Source: CAXBBB01 sp963841855 (GTDB taxonomy: Bacteria; Bacteroidota; Rhodothermia; Rhodothermales; BA12). From it: a stretch of 64,000 bases of DNA. The notes beneath the pieces are model-generated. The model saw nothing but the letters and a program-made list of their open reading frames with translations, was not told the origin of the DNA and made no database searches. Within the stretch, counting starts at the first letter, position 1, and each line of letters begins with the position of its first letter. Positions 54,064 to 64,000 of this stretch are shown one piece after another. Location: assembly GCA_963841855.1 (NCBI GenBank), contig CAWJEJ010000005.1:434001-498000 (forward strand), read 5' to 3'. The position numbers and the translations under genes were made by a program.

Positions 54064-55230
54064 CTACTGCGCCAGGGCGTCATACACCAGATCGGCATAC
54101 GCCGCGCGGACGCCGCCGATTTTGCCGTTGTCGCGCGTCGGGTGAACGCGGTTGGTGAGCAGAATGGCAAAGATCTGCGCGTCCGGATCGAACCACATCG
54201 ACGTGCCGGTGAATCCGGTGTGTCCGAATGCGCGCGGTCCGAACCTGGTGCCTGCCGACGAATAACCTGCGTCCGAGCGCGTGTCCCATCCGATAGCGCG
54301 GGTGCTCTGGCCGACCACGTTCTGGCGCGACGCAAACCGGGCGATCGTCTCGGGCTGGAGAAGCGTGACGCCTTCAAGCGTTCCGCCGCCCAACAGCATC
54401 CGAGCGAACCGGCTCAGATCTTCGGCCGTCGAGAACAACCCCGCATGCCCGGCGACGCCGCCGACGAGCATCGCCGTCTCGTCGTGAACGTATCCGCTGA
54501 CGAGTCCGCGCGTGCCGTCCACTTCGGTCGGCACGGCGTCCGAATCGGGAGAGTCGACCGCGATGTATCCCGTCGCGTTCATACCGAGCGGCTCGAAGAT
54601 GTTCGCCGTTGCCCACTCATCGAAAGGCATTGCCGTGATACCCTCGACGGCGCGCAGCAGCACCATCATGCCCCAATCGGAGTAGACGGTTTTGGTGTCC
54701 GGCTCGTACTGGAGCGGCGTGGCGTAGATCGTGTCGAAGACCTGCTCAGCCGTCGTGAATCCTTGGACGTGGAACGGGCGAAACGCCGTCAGCCCGGCCG
54801 AGTGCGTCATGATCTGGCGGACGGTCACACTCTCCTTGCCCGCTTGTCCGAACGCAGGGACGTAGCGCGCAACGGGAGCGTCGATGTCGATCTCTCCCCT
54901 TTCGGTCAGCAGCATGATTGCCGTCGTGGTGGCGACGACCTTGGTGAGCGACGCCAGATCGTAGCGCGTCTGGGGCGTAATTGGGCGCGCGTCGTCGTAA
55001 GTGTAGGTGCCATCGGCGGTCATCAAGACGACGGCGTTCGGATATCCGGCCGCAGCCGACGCTCCGGGAAATGCCTGATCGGCGATCGACGCAGTCAGCA
55101 GCGAGTCGACGCGCGTCTGGAGCATGTCGACCTGAGCGTCGGTGACGAGCGCGCTGGTGGGTGTAGTTTCGTACTGCGCCTCCGAGCAGGCGGGCAACAG
55201 GAGAATGGCGAGAGGGAAGAGCAGGCGCAT
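54064..55230 (-). CDS. serine beta-lactamase/esterase-like lipoprotein
   Basis: 388 residues. Lipoprotein signal MRLLFPLAILLLPACSEAQ (lipobox LPAC). Active-site SxxK in YDLASLTKVVATT, YxN-like YSDWGMM, and FGHTGFTGTSMWFDP for the third motif. Family: class C beta-lactamase / penicillin-binding protein-like (COG1680), acting in the periplasm; actual substrate may be a peptidoglycan peptide or ester. Confidence 0.9.
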   Translation of the reverse strand: MRLLFPLAILLLPACSEAQYETTPTSALVTDAQVDMLQTRVDSLLTASIADQAFPGASAAAGYPNAVVLMTADGTYTYDDARPITPQTRYDLASLTKVVATTTAIMLLTERGEIDIDAPVARYVPAFGQAGKESVTVRQIMTHSAGLTAFRPFHVQGFTTAEQVFDTIYATPLQYEPDTKTVYSDWGMMVLLRAVEGITAMPFDEWATANIFEPLGMNATGYIAVDSPDSDAVPTEVDGTRGLVSGYVHDETAMLVGGVAGHAGLFSTAEDLSRFARMLLGGGTLEGVTLLQPETIARFASRQNVVGQSTRAIGWDTRSDAGYSSAGTRFGPRAFGHTGFTGTSMWFDPDAQIFAILLTNRVHPTRDNGKIGGVRAAYADLVYDALAQ

Positions 55231-55308
55231 AAGGCGAGAGGTGTGGGACCGACGGAAAGATAGCCCGACTCCAACGCGTCGAGGCTCGGCGCTCAGCCGG
55301 CTCAGCGC

Positions 55309-58237
55309 TCACGCTAGAGCAGCTTCCAGGATTTGAGCCGGGTGGAGGGCTTGGGATTCGGACAAGTCTCCGATCTGAGCGCGGCAACTCGTGCCTGGCG
55401 CGGCGATGAGCGTGTCCGACTGAGCGGCACGGACGGCGGGAAGCAACCGGCGCTCGGCCATCGCTTTGGACACCTCCTGGTGCTCGACTTCGTAGCCGAA
55501 CGATCCGGCCATACCGCAGCACGACGAGTCGATCAGTTCGACGGCGTAGCCCGGCAACGCGAGCGCGGCCATCGACCCGGCCGTTCCGGCTAGGGCTTTC
55601 TGGTGGCAGTGCCCATGCAGCCAAACGCGCGAGACACCGTTGATCGGCTTCCACTCGACCTGATCCATCCGGCCCGCAGCGGCTTCCCTTGCGACGAAGT
55701 CCTCGAACAACATCGAGAGCACGGCCAGGCGGTCGACGCGCTCGTCGCCGGGAAGCATCGCCTTCCACTCGTCGCGGAACGTGAGGATGCACGACGGTTC
55801 GAGGCCGACGATCGGCACATTTGCGTCGACGTAGGGCATCAGCTTTTCGATCGACTCTTTGGCAAGGGCTTTGGCCTGGGCGACCAAGCCCTTGCTTAGT
55901 TGCGGGCGTCCGCAGCAGGCGTCGGGCGTCGTGACGGACACCGAATAGCCTGCGCGGTGTAGGAAGCGCGCCGCCGCCTGGCCGATCTCGGGGTGGTTGT
56001 GGTTGGTGAACGTGTCGGCGTAGATGACGACGGGTGGGCCGTCTATGCGCCACGTTTGCCCAGCAAACCAGTCGGTGAACGGGATGGGTGCAAACGGCGG
56101 CAACTCGCGATCCGCGGCGATTCCCAACGTCTTCTCCATCGCCTTGCGCGCGGCGGGCTGTCTGTTGATCCAGTTGACGAGCCGTGCCCTAGCACCTTTG
56201 GTCAGCCGCGCGATCAGCGGCGCCGCAGCGAAGAAGCGCGTCCGCACGCTGACGCCGTGTTTGGCGTAGTAGGTGCCCAGCCACTCGGTCTTCATCCGCC
56301 CCATGTCGACGTTGGACGGGCACTCGGTCTTGCAGCCTTTGCACGCCACGCACAGGTCCATGACCTCGTACATCCGCTCGCTCGTCAGCGCGTCCGGCCC
56401 CAGCGCGCCGCTCATCGCCATGCGCAGCGCGTTGGCGCGTCCGCGCGTGGTGTGCTCCTCCTCGCGCGTCGCCATGTAGGACGGGCACATCACGCCGCTC
56501 TCCAGCTTGCGGCACGCGCCGTTGCCGTTGCACATCTCGACGGCACCCGCAAACCCGCCATCTGCCGACCAGTCGAACTCGGTCAAAATCGGCAGCGTTT
56601 GGTAGTCCGGCCCAAGCCGCTGGTTCGCTTTCATCGACGGCGACTCGACGACGTTGCCGGGGTTGAAGCGCTCGTTTGTGTCGAAGATCACTTTGAGGTC
56701 GACGTTGACCTCGTAGAGTTCGTCGCCGAGCAGGTCGCGGTTGAGCCAGCTGCGTGCCAGCCCGTCGCCGTGCTCGCTCGAAACGGCGCCACCGAAGCTT
56801 CTGACCAGCTCCATCGATCCGACCGCGATGGCTTCCATCGTGTCCAGTCCGGCGTGCGTCTTGGTGTCGATGAACGGGCGCACGTGGAGCGTTCCGGCCG
56901 ATGCGTGGGCGTAGATGGCTGACGGCGTGTCGTGCTTGGCCAGCAGCGCCTGGAGCCCTGCGATGTAATCGGCCAAGTGCTCGACCGGCACGCTAGCGTC
57001 TTCGATGAACGCGATCGGCTTGCGGACGCCTTTGACGCCCATGATCAGCCCCAACCCTTCCTTGCGGACGCCCCACACCTGCGCCACCTCTGCGGCTGTC
57101 GTCGCTCGAACGATAGCGTAGCCCTCACCTGCCGCCGCCAACCGGGCTTCGAGCGCGTCCAGTTTGGCGCCGAGGTGGGCCAGCGTGTCGCCGCTGAACT
57201 CGACGATGAGGACCGCTTCGGGCTCGCCTTTGACCCAGCCCATTTTATCGGCGAAGCCCTTCGAAGCCCGCGCAGCCCGAATCGCGACGCCGTCAAACAG
57301 TTCGATAGCGCTCGGATGCTCGCCCAGGATCGTGACGGCCGACCGCAGACTCGCGTCTACGGTCTCGTAGTGCACAACGCCCAGGACGGTCATCGGCGGA
57401 CGGCGCACCAGGTCTAGCTCGATTTCGGTCGTAAGGGCGAGCGTGCCTTCGCTTCCGGCCAGGATGCGCGCCAGGTTGCGTGTTCCGGCGTCTTTGTGGC
57501 CGTACTCCGTCGCGAACGGAGCGCCGAGCAGGTGTTCGAGCCTGTAGCCCGAGTTGCGGCGCCAGTGCTTCGACGTGTCACGGACGATGACCTCGCGATA
57601 CCGGTCCACGAGCGCGTCGATGTCGCGGTACAGCTCGCCGGTGCGGTCGGGGCGGGCGGATTCTGCCCGACCACTCGTCCTCGCTGAGCGGCTCGAAGTG
57701 AAACGGCGATCCGTCGTCCAGATACCCGCTCAGGCTGCGCACGTGGTGGATTACGTTTCCATATGCGATCGAGTGCGTGCCCGTCGCGTTGTTGCCGACC
57801 ATGCCGCCCAGCGTAGCCCGGCTCGACGATGCCGGATCCGGCCCCACCATCCAGCCCAGCGGACGCAGTTCGGCCGTCAGCCGGTCGAGCACCAGTCCAG
57901 GCTGCACGCGCACGCGCCCCCGCTCGGCGTCGACTTCGAGAATCGCGTTCATCCAGCGCGAGAAGTCGATCACGACGGCGTGCGCGACGGTCTGCCCCGC
58001 CAGCGACGAGCCGCCTCCGCGCGGTAAGATCGGTAAGTCGTGATGGATCGCCGCATGGAGCGTCGCCTGCACGTCGGCGTCCACTTTGGGAAACACGACG
58101 GCGACGGCCATTTTTTGGTACATCGACCCGTCGGTCGCATAGAGCGCCCGCGTCATCGCATCGGCACGGACCTCGCCCTGAATGCGCGGCGTCAGATCGG
58201 CGACGAAGGCGCGGATAGCATCGGGAGGCAGTTCCAT
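55309..58237 (-). CDS. FAD-linked oxidase / Fe-S oxidoreductase fusion (YdiJ/Dld-like), one frameshift
   Basis: About 975 residues. FAD domain: LPRGGGSSLAGQTVAHAVVI, GWMVGPDPASSSRATLGGMV (about residues 50-200); one-base shift near 57663; then the substrate domain (TIELDLVRRP, FGGAVSSEHGDGLARSWLNR). Fe-S part: CNGNGACRKLESGVMCPSYM and CVACKGCKTECPSNVDMGRM; two CCG motifs (CCGRPQLSKG, SSCCGMAGSFGYE). Oxidises a 2-hydroxy acid such as D-lactate or D-2-hydroxyglutarate and passes electrons to Fe-S clusters. Long as in YdiJ-type fusions. Confidence 0.92.
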
Positions 58238-58588
58238 CGGGGCGGTCGGGCAGGTGGGAGAAGGCGCAAGGTGAATGCGCGGACGTTTGCCCGGTGCCCT
58301 AGTCTAGCGCGAAACTACGTAGCGTCGCAGCACGCTGCGACGAGCAGCCGATCCCGCTTACGCCGAGCAGGCCAACGCAAAGGCACGCTCCGAGTCATCG
58401 CGGGGAGCGACGCGACGTGGCAATCTCCGCGCTATTGGCTGACTCAGGAGATCGCCGCGCTTCGCTCGCGGAGATCGCCGCGCTTCGCTCGCGATGACAC
58501 GGTTCTGGGTTGGGTGGGGGTGGGCTGGGCCTTGGCGTTGCTACGCGGGCTGGCGACGCAGCGTGCTGCGTCGCTACGGGGCACGGCG
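58238..58588. repeat. 351-base intergenic region with tandem repeat
   Basis: No gene seen. GAGATCGCCGCGCTTCGCTC then GCG occurs twice in tandem (58448-58470 and 58471-58493), and a near copy lies at 63035-63057. CGACGTGGCAATCTC at 58413-58427 recurs at 61361 as GACGTGGCAATCTC. Dispersed intergenic repeat family. Confidence 0.8.
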
Positions 58589-60002
58589 CTATAGGGCGAG
58601 CGGGTTGCCTTGGACGGGCATGATCACGTCAACGTCCGGGTATTCGGTCTCGATCTGCTGCTTCATCCACTCGCGCGCCGACGTTTCGCCATGGACGAGG
58701 AGGACGCGTTCGGGCTCTAATTCGCCGACGATGCTGACGAGGTCGCGGCGGTTGGCGTGGCCGGTGAAGCGGAAGCGGTCGATGTGGCAGCGCAGCACCT
58801 GGGGACCGATCTCGGACGACAGCGTGATCTCGATCTCGCTCAGTCCGGCATTGTTGCGGTTGGCGGCGGCGTGCTGAACCAGGTCGGCGGGGCAGCCGGG
58901 CTTGGCGTAGCCGACGAAGAGGATCGCGTTTTTCTCTCCTTCGATCAGTTTGGTCGCCACGTCAAAAGCGGCGGTGCGCTCGAACATCATGCCCGAGGCG
59001 AGCAAGTAGATCGACGGCGTCTCCAGCGTCCGCTCGAACGCTTTGGGGCTGCGGCCCAGGCGCTTCTGCTCGACGCCGAAGACGTTGAATTCGTCGTTGA
59101 GGCGCGGCGTCGTCAGGCGCGTCTTGTCATAGATGTCGGCGATGGCGCGCATCGACCCGGCCGTGTACATCGGCGTGTGCTTTGGGAATGACGCCTTTGC
59201 GCTTGTAACGGTCGATCAGCGCGATCATCTCCTGGCTGCGGCCCAGCGCGAAGACCGGCACGAGCACGCTTCCGCCCTCTTCGAGCGTTTCCGAAACGGC
59301 CTGGGCGAACAATTCTTCCTGCTCACGGCGCGTCGTCAGTTCGGCGCCCGGATCGGCTCCGAGCGTGGACTCGAGCAGCAGGGTATCGATCTGTCCGTCG
59401 GGGAAAACGGCCGAAGGAATGACGGTCTGGTGCTGAACGCTGGTGTCCGACGTGAAGAACAAGCTGTGCTCTTTTCCGCCTTCCGAGTATTCGAGCAGAA
59501 CGCCCGCCGATCCCAGGATGTGGCCGGCGTCGTAGAACGTGGCGAGCACGTCCGATCCGCCCCGCACGCCTGCCAATTCGAACGGCTTTTCGAGTTCGTG
59601 CCCGGCAAAGAGGTAAGTGTAGTTCTCGACCTCTTCCTCGGTGAACAGCGGAGGCGTCGTCGTGCTGCCCTCCTTGACGCGACGCTTCTGCAAGCGCGCC
59701 GAAGAACCCAGCAGGAAGTCGGCGAGCATCGTCGTCGCCTTGGTCATGTGGACCTGGGCGTGCGGAAACTTCTGGAGAGCGGGAATCAGGCCGCCCAGGT
59801 GATCGTGGTGCGCGTGCGTGACGATGATGTGATCGACGAAGCGGTTGGGGTCGTCGAGGATCAGGTCGAAACGCGGGAGCGCCGCGTGGCCGTCCAGATC
59901 CGGGTCCATGCCCACGTCGAGCAGCAGGCCAACTTCTCCCAGTTTTACGTAGTGGCAACTGGCTCCGATTTCTTCGGACCCTCCAAGCGCGAGAAACTCC
60001 AT
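58589..60002 (-). CDS. metallo-beta-lactamase / beta-CASP RNase-like protein, one frameshift
   Basis: About 470 residues from ATG 60002. FLALGGSEEIGASCHYVKLG, THAHHDHLGGLIPALQ (zinc motif), YDAGHILGSAGVLLEY, FTSDTSVQHQ, VLVPVFALGRSQEMIALIDR; one-base shift near 59175; then FRFTGHANRRDLVSIVGELE and RVLLVHGETSAREWMKQQIE. This is the MBL, beta-CASP and RMMBL order of CPSF73-like RNases. Likely processes RNA in the cytoplasm. Confidence 0.9.
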
Positions 60003-60159
60003 GCTGTGTTTTTTGATCGTGTGTAAGCAGGTCAACGTAACGCGCGACGAGCTGGCAACGGGTCGCCCTTCGCGCCAAATCCGCGCGTGGAGTACCGATA
60101 CTGTCCTCGCGAACCCGCTCTCTCCGCAGCCGGTATCGAACGGTGCCGTCCTACCCGCC

Positions 60160-61290
60160 ATGCTCCGTCTCCTCCTACTCGCCGCTCTGACTTCGACCGC
60201 CGGTGGCTGCGCGCTTCTCTCCCCCACTCCGCTCGCTGTGAACGCTCCGCCCGTCCAGACCCATCCGTGGCACCAGACGACGCACCACGCCGCCGAGGGC
60301 TTCCGCAACGTGCACGGCGAACCCAGCAACGTGCGCCCACTCCAGGCGTTTCGGTGGATGGCGAGCCGGGCAACGCGGAGCGTACCTCCGGGTGACGTAC
60401 AGTCGGTCCCGCTGTCGCCGTCGGACTTGGCGGCCGAGCCCGAGCGGATGCGCGTCACGTGGCTGGGACACAGCGCGCTCGTCGTCCAGATGCAAGGCCG
60501 CGCGATTCTGATCGACCCGATGCTCGGGCCGCGCGCGTCGCCGCTCTCGTTCGCCGGACCCAAACGCCTAGTCGACGCGCCACTCCAACCAGCCGACTTG
60601 CCCCGCGTCGACGCCGTGATCTTTTCGCACGACCACTACGATCACCTGGACAAACCTTCGGTCAAAGCGCTGGTCAGGGCGCACGACCCGCTCTTTCTCG
60701 TCCCGCTCGGACTGGGCGACATCGTCAAGGACTGGGGCGCCAACCGCGTCGCCGAGATGGACTGGGATCAGTTCGTCGATCTCCCCGCGATGGACGGTCA
60801 CGAGTCGATCCGCGTCAGTTGCACACCCGCGCGCCACTTCTCGGGCCGCAGCATCACCAACCGCAACGGCACGCTCTGGGCGAGCTGGTACCTCTCGGCA
60901 GGTTCGGGCGACGAAGCCACGCGTGTTTACTATGGCGGCGACACGGGCTACGGCACTCTGTTTTCCGAGATCCGAGCCCATTACGGCGTCCCGCACGTCG
61001 CGCTGCTGCCCATCGGCGCCTACCTTCCGCGCTGGTTCATGGAAGAAGTCCACATGGCGCCTGAGAACTCGGTCCAGGCCGCCATCGACCTGGGTTCACC
61101 CTACGTCATCCCCGTCCACTGGGGCGTCTTCGATCTGGCCGACGAGCCAATGAGCGAGCCGCCCGCGCGCTTTCACCGCTACGCCTTGGAAGCAGGCATC
61201 GACGACCGCATCCGCGAACTCAAAGTGGGCGAGCGTTGGGAATTGCCTGCCAACGCCGCAACCGACAGTCCATCGCCTGACGCTGAATGA
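60160..61290 (+). CDS. MBL-fold lipoprotein (NAPE-PLD/UlaG-like)
   Basis: 376 residues from ATG 60160. Signal peptide LRLLLLAALTSTAGGCALLS (lipobox AGGC). MRVTWLGHSALVVQMQGRAI, LIDPMLGPRASPLSFAGPKR, VIFSHDHYDHLDKPSVKAL (zinc motif), CTPARHFSGRSITNRNGTLW, YYGGDTGYGTLF, VIPVHWGVFDLADEPMSEPP. Matches the NAPE-PLD/RomA type, phosphodiesterase-like hydrolases; lipid-anchored in the envelope. Divergent from the RNase-like gene. Confidence 0.9.
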   Translation: MLRLLLLAALTSTAGGCALLSPTPLAVNAPPVQTHPWHQTTHHAAEGFRNVHGEPSNVRPLQAFRWMASRATRSVPPGDVQSVPLSPSDLAAEPERMRVTWLGHSALVVQMQGRAILIDPMLGPRASPLSFAGPKRLVDAPLQPADLPRVDAVIFSHDHYDHLDKPSVKALVRAHDPLFLVPLGLGDIVKDWGANRVAEMDWDQFVDLPAMDGHESIRVSCTPARHFSGRSITNRNGTLWASWYLSAGSGDEATRVYYGGDTGYGTLFSEIRAHYGVPHVALLPIGAYLPRWFMEEVHMAPENSVQAAIDLGSPYVIPVHWGVFDLADEPMSEPPARFHRYALEAGIDDRIRELKVGERWELPANAATDSPSPDAE

Positions 61291-61496
61291 TACCCGCTCC
61301 CACGTTTCCACCCTGGCATTGCGAGGAGCAAAGCAGCCTGCCCTGAGCGTAGTCGAACGGGACGTGGCAATCTCGATCGCGCATCGAAGCTACACGCCCT
61401 GACGCGCGAGTCTGAGCTCCGATCTCGCCATAGCAGTTGTGGACTCCTGTCTGCACAGGAATGGTGGTCTAGGAAGTGACACGACAAATCGCTGCT
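61291..61496. repeat. 206-base intergenic region with dispersed repeats
   Basis: CCTGCCCTGAGCGTAGTCGA from 61337 is a relative of the copy at 50914. The hairpin TCCTGT-CTGC-ACAGGA near 61446 lies in the context TGTGGACTCCTGTCTGCACA, relative of 51020. GACGTGGCAATCTCG also occurs. No gene seen. Confidence 0.75.
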
Positions 61497-62126
61497 CTAC
61501 TCCACCGCCACATCCGCAGTTGGCAGCCTGAGATTCCCAATCATCGCCCAGAACCGCAGCGTCGTCACGATCACAGTGGTAACCCAAATGGCGACGTCAT
61601 TCGACAGACCGATCCACTCCACTGCGAGGAAAACCGCTCCACCAATAAGTGCCGCCGTCGCATAGAAGTCGTGGCGGATGACGGCCGGGATCTCGCCGAC
61701 GAGCACGTCGCGGATCGCCCCGCCGCCGGTTGCCGTCAGCGCCGCCATGCCCATCACGCCGACCGGCCCCAGCCCGAACGCCGACGCCTTGGCCGCTCCG
61801 ATCGCCGCGAACACGCCCAGCCCGACCGCGTCGGCGATCATGACTTTATTCCACTGCTGCGCCACGCGTCCGGCCGCCAGGAACGCGACGATGCCGCCGA
61901 TCAGGCAGATGATCAAATAGCGCTCATCGGCCAGCGACGCTGCGGGCGTGGCGCCAATCAGCATGTCGCGAATCAGCCCGCCGCCGACTCCGGTGACGAC
62001 GGCGAGCACGAGCACGCCCAGCACGTCCAGCCCGTGCCGCGTCCCCCGAAACCCTCCGGCGACGGCGAACACGAACGTGCCTGTCAGGTCGAGCGCTGCG
62101 AAGAGTTGCGATGCCGCTGTGTCCAT
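61497..62126 (-). CDS. TRIC-type / UPF0126 (YadS-YicG) membrane channel
   Basis: 209 residues, seven membrane segments. Two repeats of the TRIC-like unit: LTGTFVFAVAGGFRGTRHGL with VVTGVGGGLIRDMLIGATPA, and AFGLGPVGVMGMAALTATGG with GAIRDVLVGEIPAVI. The GGGxxRDxL motif in both halves is the family signature. Conducts cations or glycine depending on the member. Confidence 0.92.
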   Translation of the reverse strand: MDTAASQLFAALDLTGTFVFAVAGGFRGTRHGLDVLGVLVLAVVTGVGGGLIRDMLIGATPAASLADERYLIICLIGGIVAFLAAGRVAQQWNKVMIADAVGLGVFAAIGAAKASAFGLGPVGVMGMAALTATGGGAIRDVLVGEIPAVIRHDFYATAALIGGAVFLAVEWIGLSNDVAIWVTTVIVTTLRFWAMIGNLRLPTADVAVE

Positions 62127-62140
62127 ACCGAGTCGGGCTA

Positions 62141-62184
62141 AAACGCGAGCGCCCACACCCGGTAAGGCGTAGGCGCTCGCGTTG
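62141..62184 (-). terminator. terminator of the aldolase gene
   Basis: Perfect 12-bp stem AACGCGAGCGCC (62143-62154) / GGCGCTCGCGTT (62173-62184); on the minus strand the stem is followed by TT from the AAAA at 62141. It separates the aldolase from the downstream channel gene. Confidence 0.8.
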
Positions 62185-62196
62185 CGTTGTGCGGAG

Positions 62197-62856
62197 TTAC
62201 TTGCTGAGTCCGGCTTCGTAGGCTTTCCAGTCGCTGAGGAATTTGGCCAGTCCGTTGTCCGTCAGCGGGTGCTTGAGGAGCGATTTGATCACGCTGAGCG
62301 GCATCGTGGCCACGTCGGCTCCGGCCATCGCGGCTTCCGTCACGTGCATCGGGTGGCGGATCGAGGCGGCGAGGATTTCGGTTTCCAATCCGTAGTTGCC
62401 ATAGATCTGGACGATCTGCTCGATCAATTCCATGCCGCTCGTCGAGATGTCGTCGAGGCGGCCGATGAACGGGCTGATGTAGGTCGCTCCGGCTTTGGCG
62501 GCGATCAGCGCCTGGGTCGGCGAGAAGCAGAGCGTGCAGTTGGTCGGGATGCCCTCTTCGCTGAACGTCTTGATCGCCTTGATGCCGTCGAGGATCAGCG
62601 GCACTTTGACGACGACGTTGTCGTGCAGTTTGGCCAGCGCGCGGCCCTCCTTCATGATGCCGTCGTAGTCGGTCGCCGTCACCTCGGCCGACACGTCGCC
62701 GTCGACGAGTTCGCAGATCGCGACGATGTGCTCGTGGAAGCTCACGTCGCCCGCCTTCTTCATCAGAGACGGGTTAGTGGTGACGCCGTCGAGGACGCCC
62801 ATGGCGGCGGCTTCGCGGATTTCGTCGAGGTCGGCAGTGTCGATGAAGAACTTCAT
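62197..62856 (-). CDS. transaldolase-like protein (TalC/fructose-6-phosphate aldolase)
   Basis: 219 residues. KFFIDTADLDEIREAAAMGV, LDGVTTNPSLMKKAG, NVVVKVPLILDGIKAIKTFS (Schiff-base Lys), TLCFSPTQALIAAKAGATYI, SPFIGRLDDISTSG, ILAASIRHPMHVTEAAMAGA. Short form of transaldolase, acting in the pentose-phosphate pathway or in aldol cleavage of fructose-6-phosphate. Confidence 0.95.
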   Translation of the reverse strand: MKFFIDTADLDEIREAAAMGVLDGVTTNPSLMKKAGDVSFHEHIVAICELVDGDVSAEVTATDYDGIMKEGRALAKLHDNVVVKVPLILDGIKAIKTFSEEGIPTNCTLCFSPTQALIAAKAGATYISPFIGRLDDISTSGMELIEQIVQIYGNYGLETEILAASIRHPMHVTEAAMAGADVATMPLSVIKSLLKHPLTDNGLAKFLSDWKAYEAGLSK

Positions 62857-63109
62857 AGTCGGTTGGGAGAGTCGGTTTGGGGAGTGTGCGTGACCATATC
62901 GCGAGCCCAGCGGTTCCGCGCGTTTCGGCCTTTTGGCGGGCTAGTACCGCGACCGCATCAGAGTGACGGATCGACTCACTGCTCCGCTCACTCATCGCGA
63001 GCCAAGGGCGACGCACTCGGCCCGTCAACCGTTGGAGATCGCCACGCTTCGCTCGCGATTACCAGGCGGAGGCTCTGAGTCAGCCCGTCAGAGTCAGCAG
63101 GTCACAGTA
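62857..63109. repeat. 253-base intergenic region with a dispersed repeat
   Basis: GAGATCGCCACGCTTCGCTC then GCG at 63035-63057 is one base different from the tandem pair at 58448. Otherwise no gene or clear regulatory signal; the aldolase promoter should lie near 62880. Confidence 0.7.
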
Positions 63110-64000
63110 CTAGGGGCTCACGTCCAGCCGCGGATCGTTTTCGGCGGGCTCCTCGCCCTTGATGCGCAGCCAAAGCCGCTCGAACGTCGCGCCGATGTCG
63201 GCGTCGGGGCGCTTTTGCCCAAACGTCCAGACGCCGTCCTGCTGGTAGAAGTCGTAGAGGAAGAGGTAGCCCGAGTCGCTATAGTCTGAGTTCGAGACGA
63301 CTTTGCCGAAGCGCAGATCGAGGACGCGGGCTACCGTATCCCCCTCGGCGGGACGGGCGGCGCTGAAGCCCTGCGAGAACCACTCGATGGCATCGTACGC
63401 ATCGCTGCCCTGAAACGGGACGGTCCGCTCCCACTCGCGCGGCACGGCGACGAACGGAAACTTGGTGTCGTCTTCGGTCAGCGCGTAGCGGCTCTCCCAC
63501 ACGTCGTCGCGGCCGCGCGCCAGCACGTCCCACGCGATCGTGTTGAGCGGCGTCGCCTTGGCGAGCACGCGGTCGACCTGCAGTTCGAGCCCTTGCTCGC
63601 GCAGGTTGTCCCATGCCAGCGCTTCGACGTGGTACTTGACGCCGATGCCCCAGCAGGCGTAGAGCGTCGAGAAGATCAGCGCGGCGCGGTTCCACCTGAG
63701 GCGCTTCCGGTCGTCGGTCGTGAACCAACTGCGGACCAGAGCGATCAGGATAGGGACCGAGTAGAGCGGGTCGATGATGAACAGCGCGCCCAGGCCGTAC
63801 GGATGATCGGTGATCGGCCAGAAGAGTTGGGTGCCGTAGACGGTCAGCCAGTCGATGAGCGGGTGCGTCCACAAGCCCAAGAAGAAGAGCCACGCCCAGC
63901 CTTTCCAGTCGGCGTGCGCGTCGTTGCGCTTGCGGTGGATTCGAGCGACGAGCAGTCCCAACAGCGGCGCGGCGACGAAGGCGAAGAACAGGCTGTGCGT
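63110..64000 (-). CDS. DUF457-like (YdjM/LexA-regulated type) membrane protein, 5' end outside window
   Basis: At least 296 residues, open to the right window edge. THSLFFAFVAAPLLGLLVAR then WAWLFFLGLWTHPLIDWLTV (metal-binding His and Asp), LFWPITDHPYGLGALFIIDP LYSVP. Several membrane helices, then a soluble C-terminal domain (DDTKFPFVAVPREWERTVPF, LFLYDFYQQDGVWTFGQKRP). Family of putative membrane-bound metal-dependent hydrolases. Confidence 0.88.
   Translation of the reverse strand, partial: THSLFFAFVAAPLLGLLVARIHRKRNDAHADWKGWAWLFFLGLWTHPLIDWLTVYGTQLFWPITDHPYGLGALFIIDPLYSVPILIALVRSWFTTDDRKRLRWNRAALIFSTLYACWGIGVKYHVEALAWDNLREQGLELQVDRVLAKATPLNTIAWDVLARGRDDVWESRYALTEDDTKFPFVAVPREWERTVPFQGSDAYDAIEWFSQGFSAARPAEGDTVARVLDLRFGKVVSNSDYSDSGYLFLYDFYQQDGVWTFGQKRPDADIGATFERLWLRIKGEEPAENDPRLDVSP

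Noticed and set aside
54746..56053. 435-codon minus-strand open frame across two genes
   Set aside because: Arg/Pro-rich shadow of the FAD/Fe-S oxidase and beta-lactamase-like genes, no domain.
1..64000. Diversity-generating retroelement, transposase or insertion sequence
   Set aside because: No reverse transcriptase, template/variable repeat pair, DDE transposase or terminal inverted repeats were seen.

Overview
The window is about 64 kb of high-GC DNA from a Bacteroidota-type bacterium, most likely of the Rhodothermales/Rhodothermota branch. Grounds: the tmRNA tag ANDYSYALAA, a serine palmitoyltransferase for sphingolipids, a DUF5683 protein, a WlbA/WbpD/WbpE sugar-nucleotide operon, Shine-Dalgarno-led genes and a GC-rich genome. 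The species cannot be fixed from the sequence alone.

Left edge to about 38.94 kb is an integrated tailed-phage genome (siphovirus-like: HK97-type portal, U35 protease, HK97-like capsid, long tape measure) sitting in the 3' end of the tmRNA gene ssrA (149-516). A large serine integrase lies directly beside ssrA. The 10-bp sequence GGGTTCGACT of the tmRNA T-loop recurs at 38909-38918, followed in both places by CCTCCAC, which I take as attL and attR. Leftward (minus strand) is the early operon: Cro-like regulator, small proteins, Rad52-type annealing protein, Gp157-like protein, a replication initiator with iterons inside its own gene, two orphan DNA methyltransferases, a probable RuvC-like nuclease and the integrase. 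A control region around 12.3-13.0 kb separates it from the rightward genes: an S24 (CI/LexA-like) repressor, a block of secreted proteins and lipoproteins (13.7-16.9 kb, candidate lysogenic-conversion genes), terminase, three tiny membrane proteins, portal fused to a head-morphogenesis domain, protease, capsid, connectors, tape measure, tail-tip and fibre proteins, an M15-type endolysin, probable lysis accessory genes, and a low-GC cargo gene beside attR.

The prophage is full of single-base frameshifts (dozens over 38 kb), while the host part has about three in 25 kb. Reading frames continue cleanly in another frame and keep motifs, so most look like sequencing indels or very recent decay. 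I give whole-gene coordinates across these shifts and say where they lie.

From 39 kb on is ordinary chromosome: an MFS transporter, a PEBP protein, a translationally coupled three-gene operon for UDP-2,3-diacetamido-uronic acid synthesis, a DUF892 ferritin-like protein, an ATP-grasp ligase, a zinc-ribbon protein/KamA/DUF5683 operon, a glycosyltransferase next to serine palmitoyltransferase and a GNAT-like protein (possible sphingolipid group), tRNA-Gly(GCC), a methyltransferase/FmdB pair, a serine beta-lactamase-like lipoprotein, a large FAD/Fe-S oxidase, two metallo-beta-lactamase proteins, a TRIC/YadS-type channel, a transaldolase-like aldolase and a DUF457-type membrane protein cut by the window end. 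Several intergenic regions carry short dispersed palindromic repeats.
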